9,989 nt of DNA from JAJBWD01 sp041670885 (GTDB lineage Bacteria > Bacillota > Clostridia > Clostridiales > Clostridiaceae): contig JBAXYJ010000100.1 of the NCBI GenBank assembly GCA_041670885.1, positions 1 through 9,989 of the forward strand, in the 5' to 3' direction. Numbering within the stretch: position 1 is the first letter of the stretch; each line of letters opens with the position of its first letter. The position numbers and the translations under genes were made by a program. A model generated the notes under the pieces. It made no database searches. It saw only the letters and a program-made list of their open reading frames with translations, and was not told the DNA's origin. Shown here piece after piece: positions 1 to 7,639 of the stretch.

Positions 1-1330
1 CCCCAAAGCTCTTCAGCTGCAGCAGCTGAATTGAAAGTATAATCAGGCCTATTACCATGCCGTATAAACCTGCAATGGAAGAAAAAACTATCAGCATATA
101 CCTATAAAATCTAAAAGCTGATGTTATGTCATTATTAGTTGTTAAAAAACCAGATATGGTTGTTACCGAAACAATAATTATCATAATTGGGCTGACTATA
201 CCTGCACTTACTGCTGCCTGACCTACAATCAGGCCTCCTACAATACCTATAGTAGCCCCAATTGGTTTAGGAAGCCTGACTATAGCTTCCGTAAGCATAG
301 CAAGAAAGAACTCCATCAGAATTACTTCCACAAATGCAGGAAAAGGGACTCCTTCTCTTGTAGCTGCAATGGAATATGCTAATTTAGCAGGTATAGTATA
401 AGTATGAAAGGATGTTACAGCTATATAAAGGGACGACATAATTAAGGATAAAAAAGTTGAAAAAATCCTTATCAGTCTTACAAAGGAAGCATTTAACCAT
501 CTGCCGTTATAATCATCCGGTGACTGAAATAAATTAGACATTGCGGCAGGTACAATAAGAGCAGAGGGTGTATTATCTATAAGTACAGCAATTCTTCCCT
601 CATAAAGTGCAGCTGCTGCCACATCAGGCCTTTCCGTATACTGGATCTGAGGAAAAGGCGAATACTTATTGTCTTCCAAAAATTCCTCTAATACTCCTGA
701 ATCAAAAATGGCATCTATATCAATTCCATCAAGCCTTTCTTTTAAAAGAGAAAGTACTTCCTTGTTAACAATGTCCTCAATATATACTATAAGTGTATCA
801 CTTTTAGACCTTCTGCCTATAAACAGGTGTTCTGTTCTAAGTCTTGTATCTCTGACTCTTCTCCTTATAAGAGCTGAGTTAAACCTCAATGTTTCTGAAA
901 ATCCTTCTCTTGAGCCTTTTATTACTGTCTCTGAGGATGGCTCAGTAATTCCCCTGGTAGGCCATAACCTGGATCCAATAACCAGGCATGAACTGCTGCT
1001 TTGCACCAAAAGAAGAGTATCTCCTGATAAAGCCCCTATAATTCCTTCTGATAATTTGTTTTTTTCAGCTATTTCAGATACATTTGTTATCCGGTCCTTA
1101 ATAATGCTGATATCTAAGGCTCTTCCTTCAAATCTCATTAATGGCCGAAGAACAAACAGGTCAATAAGATTTTTATCTGCCATTCCATCTACATAAACAA
1201 GGCAGCATTTTACATTAACCACATAAAATTCTCTTATTACGATATCTGTATTGTCTTTTAAAAGCTGTTTAAGATATTTTATATTATCATCAATATCTGT
1301 GCTTATTCCATCTCTTATAATTTCATTCAT
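1..1330 (-). CDS. GerA-family spore germination receptor A-type subunit (3' end beyond window)
   Basis: This is an inner spore membrane protein of the GerA/GerKA/SpoVAF family, whose members sense germinants or support ion and Ca-DPA release. About 443 codons are visible and the frame is still open at base 1, so the C-terminus is missing. The soluble N-terminal half carries the family signature PTRGITEPSSETVIKGSREG (about residues 123-142), followed by RFNSALIRRRVRD and later YTERPDVAAAALYEGRIAVL. From about residue 250 on there are five to six hydrophobic segments, as in the family's membrane half. The ATG at 1330 is preceded by GGGAGG at a good distance, and that site overlaps the last codons of the 70-aa gene upstream, whose stop lies 5 bases away. 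The two are probably co-transcribed and translationally coupled. Whether this is a receptor A subunit or a SpoVAF-like accessory protein depends on the genes beyond the edge. Confidence 0.93.
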   Translation of the reverse strand, partial: MNEIIRDGISTDIDDNIKYLKQLLKDNTDIVIREFYVVNVKCCLVYVDGMADKNLIDLFVLRPLMRFEGRALDISIIKDRITNVSEIAEKNKLSEGIIGALSGDTLLLVQSSSSCLVIGSRLWPTRGITEPSSETVIKGSREGFSETLRFNSALIRRRVRDTRLRTEHLFIGRRSKSDTLIVYIEDIVNKEVLSLLKERLDGIDIDAIFDSGVLEEFLEDNKYSPFPQIQYTERPDVAAAALYEGRIAVLIDNTPSALIVPAAMSNLFQSPDDYNGRWLNASFVRLIRIFSTFLSLIMSSLYIAVTSFHTYTIPAKLAYSIAATREGVPFPAFVEVILMEFFLAMLTEAIVRLPKPIGATIGIVGGLIVGQAAVSAGIVSPIMIIIVSVTTISGFLTTNNDITSAFRFYRYMLIVFSSIAGLYGMVIGLIILSIQLLQLKSFG

Positions 1331-1335
1331 TTATC

Positions 1336-1548
1336 TTATATACCTCCCAGCTTCTGCCCTGCTATATAAAGAGCTATGCCTAAAATAAAGAATATGACAG
1401 AAAGTACTCTGGCACGAAGCTTCATCCTCAAATCGCTTTTTTTGTTATAAAATGATGCATCTATAAAAAAAGCCGTGAAACTGTTAAAAGCCATAAGTAT
1501 AAGAAAGTAAATATCTAACACTTCTAAAATATTTATATTAATATTCAT
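1336..1548 (-). CDS. Small two-helix membrane protein, possible GerA-receptor D-type subunit
   Basis: I do not recognise this 70-residue protein by sequence. It has two hydrophobic segments (about residues 11-29, DIYFLILMAFNSFTAFFID, and about 46-63, RVLSVIFFILGIALYIAG). They are joined by a short, strongly basic loop (KKSDLRMKLRAR), which predicts a cytoplasmic loop with both ends outside. It sits directly upstream of, and nearly touches, a GerA-family gene. Small two-helix D subunits (GerKD, GerVD) are known to accompany GerA-type receptors in spore formers, so that role is a reasonable inference from size, topology and position. The start at 1548 is preferred over an in-frame GTG at 1557, because AGGTGAT (1553-1559) is then a properly spaced ribosome binding site; with the GTG start it would overlap the start codon. 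Confidence 0.65.
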   Translation of the reverse strand: MNININILEVLDIYFLILMAFNSFTAFFIDASFYNKKSDLRMKLRARVLSVIFFILGIALYIAGQKLGGI

Positions 1549-1552
1549 AGCT

Positions 1553-1559
1553 ATCACCT
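1553..1559 (-). promoter_or_regulatory. Ribosome binding site deciding the start of the 70-aa gene
   Basis: AGGTGAT matches the 16S rRNA anti-Shine-Dalgarno end and leaves 4-5 bases to the ATG at 1548. The in-frame GTG at 1557 lies inside this site, so it is unlikely to be the start. Confidence 0.6.
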
Positions 1560-1593
1560 ATAGGTATTTTTCTCTAACAGCAGAAATTTATAC

Positions 1594-1621
1594 AAAAAAA
1601 ATAGCCGGTTTATCCGGCTAT
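1594..1621 (-). terminator. Intrinsic terminator of the moxR-ispE operon
   Basis: Read on the minus strand, an 8-bp perfect stem (ATAGCCGG paired with CCGGCTAT, 1601-1608 with 1614-1621) closes a 5-nt loop and is followed by a run of 7-8 U. The ispE stop codon (1618-1620) lies inside the 5' arm of the stem. It separates ispE from the germination genes downstream. Confidence 0.9.
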
Positions 1622-2460
1622 ATGGTCTTAGTTAAAAATACTTCCTTATATTTATTTTTTATTTTCTTATATGCAAAAAGTCCTTTTTCATATTCATCAA
1701 ACAGGGAAAATACTGTAGATCCGCTTCCTGTCATAAGCGCACCTGAGGCTCCCAGATCAGTTAATTCGCCCTTTATTTTTTCAATTTCATGATATTTATT
1801 TATGACCACACTTTCAAGAACATTTCCCATATTAATTGATAATTCTTTAATATTATTCTGCTCCAATGCTTTAACTACTAAATCAATATCCGGATGTTTT
1901 ATGTCTTTTTCTAAATCATACAAGCCATAAGCCTCCCTGGTATTAACTCCAAATCCCGGCTTTACAAGCAGAACTGTTTTGTTTTTAAATTCCTTAAGTT
2001 TTGTTATTTTCTCTCCTATACCCTGACACAGCGCCGTGCCTCCATAAATAAAGAAGGGGATATCTGCTCCTATATCCTTTGCTATGCGTGCAAGATCATT
2101 ATCATCTATTTTAAGGTTAAAAAGCTGATTCATGGTTTTTAAAACAGCTGCAGCATCAGAGCTGCCTCCTCCTAAGCCTGCCTGAGAAGGAACAGTCTTT
2201 TTAATTTTTATACTGATTCCGCTTTTTATATTAAAACTATCAATTAAAATCTGAGCTGCCTTATATACTGTATTTCTTTTATCTGTAGGGATATACTTCT
2301 TATTACATTTTATTTCTATTCCATCTTTTGCTTTTTCTATATCAATTAAATCATAAATATTTATTGTCTGCATAATCATATTCAGCTCATGATACCCATT
2401 ATCTAATTTCCCAGTAATATCAAGGGCTAAATTAACTTTTGCATAAGCTTTTACCCTCAT
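1618..2460 (-). CDS. ispE: 4-diphosphocytidyl-2-C-methyl-D-erythritol kinase
   Basis: IspE is the cytosolic GHMP-family kinase that phosphorylates CDP-methylerythritol at the 2-hydroxyl with ATP. It is a step of the MEP pathway to isopentenyl diphosphate, which feeds undecaprenyl phosphate and other prenyl lipids. The 280-aa length is normal for the family. Visible motifs are the N-terminal AYAKVNLALDI with the expected catalytic Lys8, the ATP-binding glycine-rich loop PSQAGLGGGSSDAA (91-104), GADIPFF with the expected catalytic Asp133, and the C-terminal GHMP motif GASGALMTGSGSTVF (237-251). The ATG at 2460 follows GGAGGAG, which overlaps the stop codon of the DUF4129 gene, so ispE is the last gene of the moxR operon. 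In Bacillus ispE lies close downstream of veg; here five kilobases of other genes intervene. Confidence 0.97.
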   Translation of the reverse strand: MRVKAYAKVNLALDITGKLDNGYHELNMIMQTINIYDLIDIEKAKDGIEIKCNKKYIPTDKRNTVYKAAQILIDSFNIKSGISIKIKKTVPSQAGLGGGSSDAAAVLKTMNQLFNLKIDDNDLARIAKDIGADIPFFIYGGTALCQGIGEKITKLKEFKNKTVLLVKPGFGVNTREAYGLYDLEKDIKHPDIDLVVKALEQNNIKELSINMGNVLESVVINKYHEIEKIKGELTDLGASGALMTGSGSTVFSLFDEYEKGLFAYKKIKNKYKEVFLTKTI

Positions 2461-2470
2461 GAAACTCCTC

Positions 2471-3667
2471 CTATATCTTTCTGTTTTTATAAAAATTACG
2501 AAATTCCTTCACATTATCTTTAGTGCAGTCTTCTCTTCCATACCTGACCTTTATATACATATCCCTCATACTCCATAAGCTGGCCTTATCAAAAGCTTCC
2601 TGGGATTTTAAATGTATATCCATGGTAGTATCACTCTTATTTAAATTAATTCCTTTTGATATCATGTCTTTAATAAGTTTTCTGTAATAATATTTTATTT
2701 GTGAAGGATAATCACCAAAAACAAACCTGCTTTTAATCTTATTTGAATGTTTTTCAGAAAAAATAAATTCCTTTGTTTCTTCACATTTTTCTAAGTTTGG
2801 GGAAGCTGCGAATCTTTTTCTAAGTATTCTTGTTATAATATAAACTGCCAGCAAAATAATTATAATATTAACAAAAATAATGATAATCTTATGCAGCAGG
2901 GGGTTTGCCAAAGCATATTCTTTTATATCAGCAGTATTTTGTAATTTCATATCTTTCTGGCTTATTTTAAAAATATTAGGATTTATCCCCTTAATGTGTA
3001 TATTTCTAAACAAATTAAAGACTAATAAGAATATCATTGAAGAGATATAAATAAATATATCCATTATATATCTGTAAACAAATAAAACTATGCTGAGGAT
3101 TGAATGTCTTACAGATTTCAATGCAAATATAATAGCTGCTATTATTATAACAATAAAATATGTGAAATTAATTTTATTTAATTTTTCATTAACTGCATTA
3201 TATTCGTAATTTCTTAAATATCTGATTAAAAGTACTGTAAATATAAGATAATAAATCATATAGGGAATTATGAATCTGTCCGATAAATTTCTGCTTATAT
3301 TAATTCCGGAAATAATAAGTATCACCGGGATAATATAAATAATTTTTTTAAATTCCTCACAGGTTTCTCCATAAGACAGATTATTTTTTTGCTTATACAG
3401 ATAAAATATTAATGCAAAAATAATTAAAGCAATAAGTTTTTCATAATTACTGCTTATAAAAATAACCGGCAGAATTAAAAGAATTAAAGACATGATTTTT
3501 ATATAAATGTTCCTGTATTTTTTAAAATACAGGATTAAGTTAAATATAATCATCCAAACAAAAATATATTCACTTACCGGGGCATATCCTGCCAAGCAAA
3601 ATATAAAATTAACTGTTAAAAATATAAACGAAAGATTAGACAGCGCTTTTAAATATCTTATAATCAT
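2471..3667 (-). CDS. Polytopic membrane protein with C-terminal DUF4129-like domain
   Basis: This 398-residue protein has about eight to nine predicted membrane helices. Most lie in the first 220 residues, with a last one at about 258-283 (HKIIIIFVNIIIILLAVYII). A basic cytoplasmic tail of about 110 residues follows. The tail contains YYYRKLIKDMISKGINLNKS and ends in a segment with WSMRDMYIKVRYGRED, which resembles the DUF4129 pattern (a YRKLL-like helix and a conserved ARYG-like end). Such proteins accompany MoxR ATPases and DUF58 proteins, often fused to a transglutaminase-like domain. No such domain is visible here. The ATG at 3667 follows GAGGT overlapping the DUF58 stop codon, which indicates coupled translation. 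The molecular function is unknown; assembly or quality control of an envelope complex with the two upstream products is inferred. Confidence 0.82.
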   Translation of the reverse strand: MIIRYLKALSNLSFIFLTVNFIFCLAGYAPVSEYIFVWMIIFNLILYFKKYRNIYIKIMSLILLILPVIFISSNYEKLIALIIFALIFYLYKQKNNLSYGETCEEFKKIIYIIPVILIISGINISRNLSDRFIIPYMIYYLIFTVLLIRYLRNYEYNAVNEKLNKINFTYFIVIIIAAIIFALKSVRHSILSIVLFVYRYIMDIFIYISSMIFLLVFNLFRNIHIKGINPNIFKISQKDMKLQNTADIKEYALANPLLHKIIIIFVNIIIILLAVYIITRILRKRFAASPNLEKCEETKEFIFSEKHSNKIKSRFVFGDYPSQIKYYYRKLIKDMISKGINLNKSDTTMDIHLKSQEAFDKASLWSMRDMYIKVRYGREDCTKDNVKEFRNFYKNRKI

Positions 3668-3676
3668 TTTCTTACC

Positions 3677-4783
3677 TCAGAAAATATATTTTCTAATAGA
3701 TCCACTAATCAGGTCAAAGTTACTGGAATTAATAGAATAAAGTATGGTCTCATCTGAATAGTTTCTCACCTTATTTATTTGCTCTGCATATGGCTCAAGT
3801 ACAGCAGGAGTTATTATGACAAATGTCCTGCAGCTTATATGAGCTGATAATATATTGCTTATAAGATTTTCAAAATCCATGCTTATGCTGTAATCTGATC
3901 TTCCCAGAATGTCCAGTATATTATAATAGTGATCCCGTCCCAATGAAGGCCTTATAAATTTATTCCCGTTGAAACAATCACCAACTTGTGCATTTGAAGC
4001 AAAACCATACTTAATATGGCTGTTTTCTAAATCGTCTATGACTTTTCTTGCTGCAGAATAAGATTTTTCAATGCTGCTTGAGTCAATTCCGGACCAAAAT
4101 GGTTTGCTGCATTCTATATTTAAAATAATAAAGACAGAATTATCTACAGTAAAATCGAAATTTCTTACCATAAGCTTTCCTGTTTTCAGTGTGGATGGCC
4201 AGTGTATTGTTTTTTCCGGTTCAAATCCGGTATACTCCCTGATACCTGCAGTAACTATAGGATCTTCTATAATATACCTTTTAGCTGATATATCTCCAAT
4301 ATAATCTCCCGCTTTGGAAGCTTCACTTTCTATATCCAAAGGTTTAGGAAATACTACTAATTCCTGACTGAACTCTAAATTTTTTTCTATAGTACTTAGA
4401 CCAATTAAGTCTCCTGCAGTTAATGTAACATCTCTTAATATATACTTTCCTCTTCCATTAAATTTAACTATATAATCCCTTTTTATTCTTTGAAAGGGCA
4501 GTACCATCATAGTTGTTGTATGGTATAACTTGTTATTTAAACTTTTTATATCTGCATCATATTTATACTTCATTTCTGAAGGAAAAGTTTCTGTTACCTG
4601 AAGAAAAGTAACAGGCAGCAATTTTCCGTTTTCAATTATTGTGGATATATGAAGTTCTTCTCCTATTTCAACCCAATTGGAGCTTACCTCTCTTTTATAA
4701 GACACATTATATAAGGCATATTTTTTTGTTAAATAATTTATAAAAAGGCCTACTGCAATAAGACATATGAATATATAATACAT
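3677..4783 (-). CDS. DUF58 domain protein, membrane-anchored partner of MoxR
   Basis: This 368-residue protein has one N-terminal membrane helix (about residues 1-18, YYIFICLIAVGLFINYL). A beta-rich region follows, and then the DUF58 signature: IREYTGFEPEKTIHWPSTLK from residue 181, continuing TGKLMVRNFD to 210. The C-terminal part has the layout of a von Willebrand A-like fold, as in other DUF58 proteins. Family knowledge places DUF58 proteins with MoxR ATPases, probably as substrates or adaptors. A longer reading from an ATG at 4861 would overlap the end of moxR by 68 bases and add a non-hydrophobic extension. The ATG at 4783 is preferred because AAGAGG at 4790-4795 precedes it by 6 bases and the membrane helix then starts at the N-terminus. 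The start is inferred; the family call is firm. Confidence 0.92.
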   Translation of the reverse strand: MYYIFICLIAVGLFINYLTKKYALYNVSYKREVSSNWVEIGEELHISTIIENGKLLPVTFLQVTETFPSEMKYKYDADIKSLNNKLYHTTTMMVLPFQRIKRDYIVKFNGRGKYILRDVTLTAGDLIGLSTIEKNLEFSQELVVFPKPLDIESEASKAGDYIGDISAKRYIIEDPIVTAGIREYTGFEPEKTIHWPSTLKTGKLMVRNFDFTVDNSVFIILNIECSKPFWSGIDSSSIEKSYSAARKVIDDLENSHIKYGFASNAQVGDCFNGNKFIRPSLGRDHYYNILDILGRSDYSISMDFENLISNILSAHISCRTFVIITPAVLEPYAEQINKVRNYSDETILYSINSSNFDLISGSIRKYIF

Positions 4784-4789
4784 ATTAAG

Positions 4790-4795
4790 CCTCTT
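4790..4795 (-). promoter_or_regulatory. Ribosome binding site deciding the DUF58 start
   Basis: AAGAGG overlaps the moxR stop codon (TAA at 4794-4796) and lies 6 bases before the ATG at 4783. No comparable site was noted before the longer in-frame start at 4861, which lies within the moxR coding sequence. Confidence 0.6.
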
Positions 4796-5735
4796 ATATC
4801 TCTTCAACTGGTACAGGGATTGACTCCAGCAGCTGATAAATAATTTTATAATAATCACCATTATTCATGCCTCGGAGTTTAATCCTGTGATTTAATATAA
4901 AAGGCGCCATTTTTTTAACATCCTCAGGAATAGCAAAGTCTCTTCCGCTTACTGCAGCATATACCTTACTTGCTTTATAAAGAGCTATAGTACCCCTTGG
5001 ACTTATTCCCAGCTGAAATTTTTCACTGTTTCTTGTAGCTGAAATGATGTTAAGTATGTATTTCATAACATCTTCACTAATTCTAACCTGATTATAATTA
5101 TTTTTTACATAATTAATTTCTTCCGCTGTTACAACAGTTTCTAATTCATTCAATATGTTTGGATTATCGCTTCTCTTAAGTACTTCTATTTCATCTTCAT
5201 AGGAAGGATAACCCATATTTATTCTCATTAAAAATCTGTCCAGCTGAGCTTCAGGAAGAGGATATGTTCCATAAGACTCAATTGGGTTTTGTGTTGCCAG
5301 CACCATAAAGGGCTCATCAAGCTTATGGGTTTCTTTATCTACGGTAATCTGCTTTTCTTCCATGGCCTCCAAAAGACTTGACTGGGTCCTTGGAGTAGCC
5401 CTGTTTATCTCATCTGCAACAATGATATTAGAAAAAAGAGGTCCTTTTCTAAACTCAAAATCCAGTGTTTTCTGATTATAAAAATTTATACCTGTTAAAT
5501 CAGAGGGCAGCAAATCCGGTGTAAACTGAATTCTTGTAAACTTGTTTCCTATACTCTTTGCAAAAGCCTTTACCATTACAGTTTTTCCTACTCCAGGAAT
5601 GTCCTCAATCAAAACATGCCCACCGCATATGAAGCTTACGATTATAAGCTCTGCTGTATCCTTTTTTCCAACAATAATCTTTGAAATATTATCTATTATT
5701 TTTTTATTAAATTCCACATATTTTTTTATATCCAT
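4794..5735 (-). CDS. MoxR-family AAA+ ATPase
   Basis: This is a 313-residue cytoplasmic ATPase of the MoxR/RavA class, thought to act as a chaperone for maturation of membrane or secreted complexes. All key elements are present. Walker A is EDIPGVGKT (44-52) and Walker B with the MoxR signature is IIVADEINRATPRTQSSLLE (104-123). Sensor 1 is ATQNP (147-151), the arginine finger region is EAQLDRF (162-168), and sensor 2 is GISPRG (243-248). The length is typical of a stand-alone MoxR. The ATG at 5735 has GGGGAG about 8 bases upstream. It is the first gene of a four-gene operon with DUF58, DUF4129 and ispE, behind a sigma-A promoter and a leader hairpin. The specific client is not evident. Confidence 0.95.
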   Translation of the reverse strand: MDIKKYVEFNKKIIDNISKIIVGKKDTAELIIVSFICGGHVLIEDIPGVGKTVMVKAFAKSIGNKFTRIQFTPDLLPSDLTGINFYNQKTLDFEFRKGPLFSNIIVADEINRATPRTQSSLLEAMEEKQITVDKETHKLDEPFMVLATQNPIESYGTYPLPEAQLDRFLMRINMGYPSYEDEIEVLKRSDNPNILNELETVVTAEEINYVKNNYNQVRISEDVMKYILNIISATRNSEKFQLGISPRGTIALYKASKVYAAVSGRDFAIPEDVKKMAPFILNHRIKLRGMNNGDYYKIIYQLLESIPVPVEEI

Positions 5736-5755
5736 TTCCTGCTCTCCCCTATTCT

Positions 5756-5794
5756 ATAAAAACAAAAACCTCTGCGAGTATTGCATAGCAGAGG
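5756..5794 (-). terminator. Terminator-like hairpin in the moxR leader (possible attenuator)
   Basis: On the minus strand CCTCTGC pairs with GCAGAGG (7 bp, 5769-5775 with 5788-5794) around a 12-nt loop, followed by TTTTTGTTTTT. It lies between the promoter at 5834-5862 and the moxR ATG at 5735, so transcripts must read through it to express the operon. A small leader RNA of about 70 nt would result from termination. I did not find an obvious competing antiterminator helix. Confidence 0.6.
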
Positions 5795-5833
5795 CCCTGA
5801 TTTTTAAGTGTAAATATTATCTAAATTGAAAAT

Positions 5834-5862
5834 ATTATACCATTAACTAGGATTTCAAACAA
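5834..5862 (-). promoter_or_regulatory. Sigma-A promoter of the moxR-DUF58-DUF4129-ispE operon
   Basis: The minus strand shows TTGTTT, a 17-bp spacer and TATAAT, with an extended -10 (TGG before TATAAT). The expected start is near 5827, which gives a leader of about 92 nt before moxR. It begins directly after the sipL terminator. Confidence 0.75.
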
Positions 5863-5865
5863 GGA

Positions 5866-5891
5866 AAAAGAAAAAGGCTGAAAATCAGCCT
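5866..5891 (-). terminator. Intrinsic terminator of sipL
   Basis: On the minus strand AGGCTGA pairs with TCAGCCT (7 bp, 5885-5891 with 5875-5881) around a 3-nt loop, followed by TTTTTCTTTTT. The sipL stop codon (5890-5892) overlaps the base of the stem. Confidence 0.85.
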
Positions 5892-7452
5892 ATATTATTG
5901 CCCTTCCGGGTATTATTAATTTTTCGCCAATATTTAATTTGCTGCTGTCTGAAATTTCATTTACATCTTGTATCTCCTCAACTGATGCGAAATACTTCTT
6001 TGCTATCTTCCAAAGGGTATCCCCCTTTTGGACTGTATATATAATAAAGCTGGCCTTCTTTTCCGGAAGCTGTCCTTCATCCTCATTTAAATCAACTGCA
6101 AATTCCTTTTTAATCTTTGAATACAGTGAAACTTCCATGTTTACAATAGCCTTTATTTTTATGCTGCCTTTCTCATAGCTTACATCAAGTACATTAATAC
6201 ATGAATTTAAAGCCGCTTCCATATCTATTTTTGCTCCCTTAATATCTATGCCGGCTGAGAAAGGAATATCCTGCTGAAGGCTCTTTAATATATATTCTTT
6301 ATTGTCAGTTCTGTACAGCATCTTAACGTTTATTACTCCCTCTGCTAATACCTTATCCTCCAGAACCTTTACCTCCTGAGATGATATATCTCCCTTTGAA
6401 AACAGTATGTGAGAGGGTTTCAATTCCTCTTCATCTACATCTATTGAGGATCTGACTATTGTTTCATTTTTAGCCTTAGCCATAAGAACATTTATTTCAT
6501 ATTCTTCTTTGCTTACCTCTATAATACTTCCTTTAGAATAGGCATCCTGTAATATATCAATGGTTTCTTTAGAATTTACTTTAAACTCAGCCTTTGCAAG
6601 GACCTCTATGTCTATGCTTCGTCTTTCTCCTAAGTCATCTTCTTTTATTGCCTGATCGATGTCAATAATACTGTATTTTGCCTCCCCTTCCATTTCAGAG
6701 GTTACATTTGGTGCATCCACTTCTTTACTTAAAAGCATATCATCTGAAACTGATGCTATTTCATTTCCATCTTTTTCTTTATAAACCACATCATATCTAA
6801 CCTTACAGGATAGTTTAATTTTATTATCCTCTAATATTAAATTTCTATCATGAATGAAGGTGTTATATGCTAAAATTTCGCCTGCCTCAACCTTATCCTG
6901 AGGTATATCAATGTGAAGCTTTCCTACCATATCCTCCTCAGACCTGACAATAATTTTTTCATCGCTGAAGGAGGTTTTTAAAACCTGTATATCATCCCTG
7001 CCGCTGATATTTTTTAATATTTTGTAATTAACCTGATCAAATACTAATACTTTAATATTAAAAATGCACTCTATTCCTATTTTTCTCTCATTAATTATAT
7101 TTGGTTTAATATGTTCAATATTAATAGCAGCATTAACTTCCATGCCCTGCTCAGCATTATCTAATTGAACATAGTCTTTAAACACTCCCTTATAGTTAGC
7201 AGAGTAAATAGAAAAATTTTCATCCACTTTTCCCTTGTACAGTAAGTTGTAGATAACCTCTCCTTCTATATAAACCTTGTCTCTCATAACCTCTCTGCTT
7301 TTTATCTTAGGGCTGGCATTAAGGCTTATTATCTCTATTATATCAGGAAGGGTATCTGGAATAATATATTCTTCCTTTACCATTGTATTTGCAATGTTCT
7401 CCCCAAGTACATGCTCACTTAATATATTTTCCTTTATTAAATCTATTGACAT
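5890..7452 (-). CDS. sipL: SipL-type spore coat morphogenesis protein (SPOCS/DUF3794 repeats plus LysM)
   Basis: SipL is the clostridial coat morphogenetic protein that binds the SpoIVA ATPase and localises coat assembly on the forespore outer membrane, a role filled by SpoVID in Bacillus. The 520-residue protein shows repeated DUF3794/SPOCS units, at roughly residues 25-145, 165-290 and 320-455. The first contains EEYIIPDTLPDIIEI. A C-terminal LysM domain follows (about 470-516: YTVQKGDTLWKIAKKYF, then LNIGEKLIIPG). In C. difficile the LysM domain is the part that binds SpoIVA. The length is close to that of C. difficile SipL. The ATG at 7452 is chosen over an upstream non-ATG start at 7494 because AGGAGGA lies 5 bases before it. 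The gene appears monocistronic, with a sigma-E-like promoter and its own terminator. Confidence 0.9.
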   Translation of the reverse strand: MSIDLIKENILSEHVLGENIANTMVKEEYIIPDTLPDIIEIISLNASPKIKSREVMRDKVYIEGEVIYNLLYKGKVDENFSIYSANYKGVFKDYVQLDNAEQGMEVNAAINIEHIKPNIINERKIGIECIFNIKVLVFDQVNYKILKNISGRDDIQVLKTSFSDEKIIVRSEEDMVGKLHIDIPQDKVEAGEILAYNTFIHDRNLILEDNKIKLSCKVRYDVVYKEKDGNEIASVSDDMLLSKEVDAPNVTSEMEGEAKYSIIDIDQAIKEDDLGERRSIDIEVLAKAEFKVNSKETIDILQDAYSKGSIIEVSKEEYEINVLMAKAKNETIVRSSIDVDEEELKPSHILFSKGDISSQEVKVLEDKVLAEGVINVKMLYRTDNKEYILKSLQQDIPFSAGIDIKGAKIDMEAALNSCINVLDVSYEKGSIKIKAIVNMEVSLYSKIKKEFAVDLNEDEGQLPEKKASFIIYTVQKGDTLWKIAKKYFASVEEIQDVNEISDSSKLNIGEKLIIPGRAII

Positions 7453-7457
7453 AATAT

Positions 7458-7464
7458 TCCTCCT
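7458..7464 (-). promoter_or_regulatory. Ribosome binding site deciding the sipL start
   Basis: AGGAGGA is a near-perfect Shine-Dalgarno sequence 5 bases before the ATG at 7452. This excludes the 14-residue longer reading that would start at 7494, inside the predicted promoter. Confidence 0.85.
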
Positions 7465-7480
7465 ATAAATACCTACTATT

Positions 7481-7511
7481 AATGTATATAGCAAACAGAA
7501 GAAATTTATGA
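7481..7511 (-). promoter_or_regulatory. Candidate sigma-E promoter of sipL
   Basis: The minus strand has TCATAAA (7505-7511) and TATACATT (7481-7488). This fits the sigma-E pattern ATA, 16-18 bp, CATACAHT with one mismatch in the -10 and an 18-bp spacer. The predicted start near 7474 lies just upstream of the ribosome binding site. Mother-cell sigma-E control would fit a coat morphogenetic gene. Confidence 0.45.
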
Positions 7512-7588
7512 TTATTTATTTAATTTTTTAAAAATAAAACTAAAATCAACCTGATAAATATTCTATATAATTTATCCAAATTCCCTTA

Positions 7589-7617
7589 TTGACAAAAAGA
7601 AGTTCAGGTTGTATATT
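7589..7617 (+). promoter_or_regulatory. Strong plus-strand sigma-A promoter for a small RNA
   Basis: TTGACA (perfect -35), a 17-bp spacer and TATATT (five of six -10 bases) lie on the plus strand, opposite to every protein gene in the window. The expected start is at about 7624, exactly where a hairpin begins and about 52 bases before a strong terminator. Confidence 0.65.
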
Positions 7618-7639
7618 AAAAAAGGTTATTTGTATAACC
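7618..7639 (-). terminator. Weak minus-strand terminator-like hairpin
   Basis: On the minus strand GGTTAT pairs with ATAACC (6 bp, 4-nt loop) and is followed by six U. On the plus strand the same palindrome forms the 5' hairpin of the predicted small RNA. It could stop readthrough from veg or a transcript starting near 7796 before it reaches sipL. Confidence 0.35.

Noticed and set aside
669..1196. Plus-strand frame of 175 codons
   Set aside because: It is the antisense shadow of the GerA-family gene; the minus-strand frame carries the family motifs and the ribosome binding site.
1560..1600. GTATA near the ispE terminator as a sigma-F/sigma-G -35 for the germination genes
   Set aside because: No acceptable -10 element at 15-18 bases; a promoter is needed here but I cannot place it from sequence.
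4784..4861. Longer N-terminus of the DUF58 protein
   Set aside because: It would overlap moxR in another frame, lacks a good ribosome binding site and would bury the N-terminal membrane helix.
5754..5786. 10-codon leader peptide (MQYSQRFLFL) overlapping the moxR leader hairpin
   Set aside because: The start codon is in the hairpin loop with no convincing ribosome binding site and no run of regulatory codons; probably chance.
5542..5829. Plus-strand frame of 95 codons over the moxR start
   Set aside because: It is antisense to the Walker A region of moxR and to its leader; there is no independent coding evidence.
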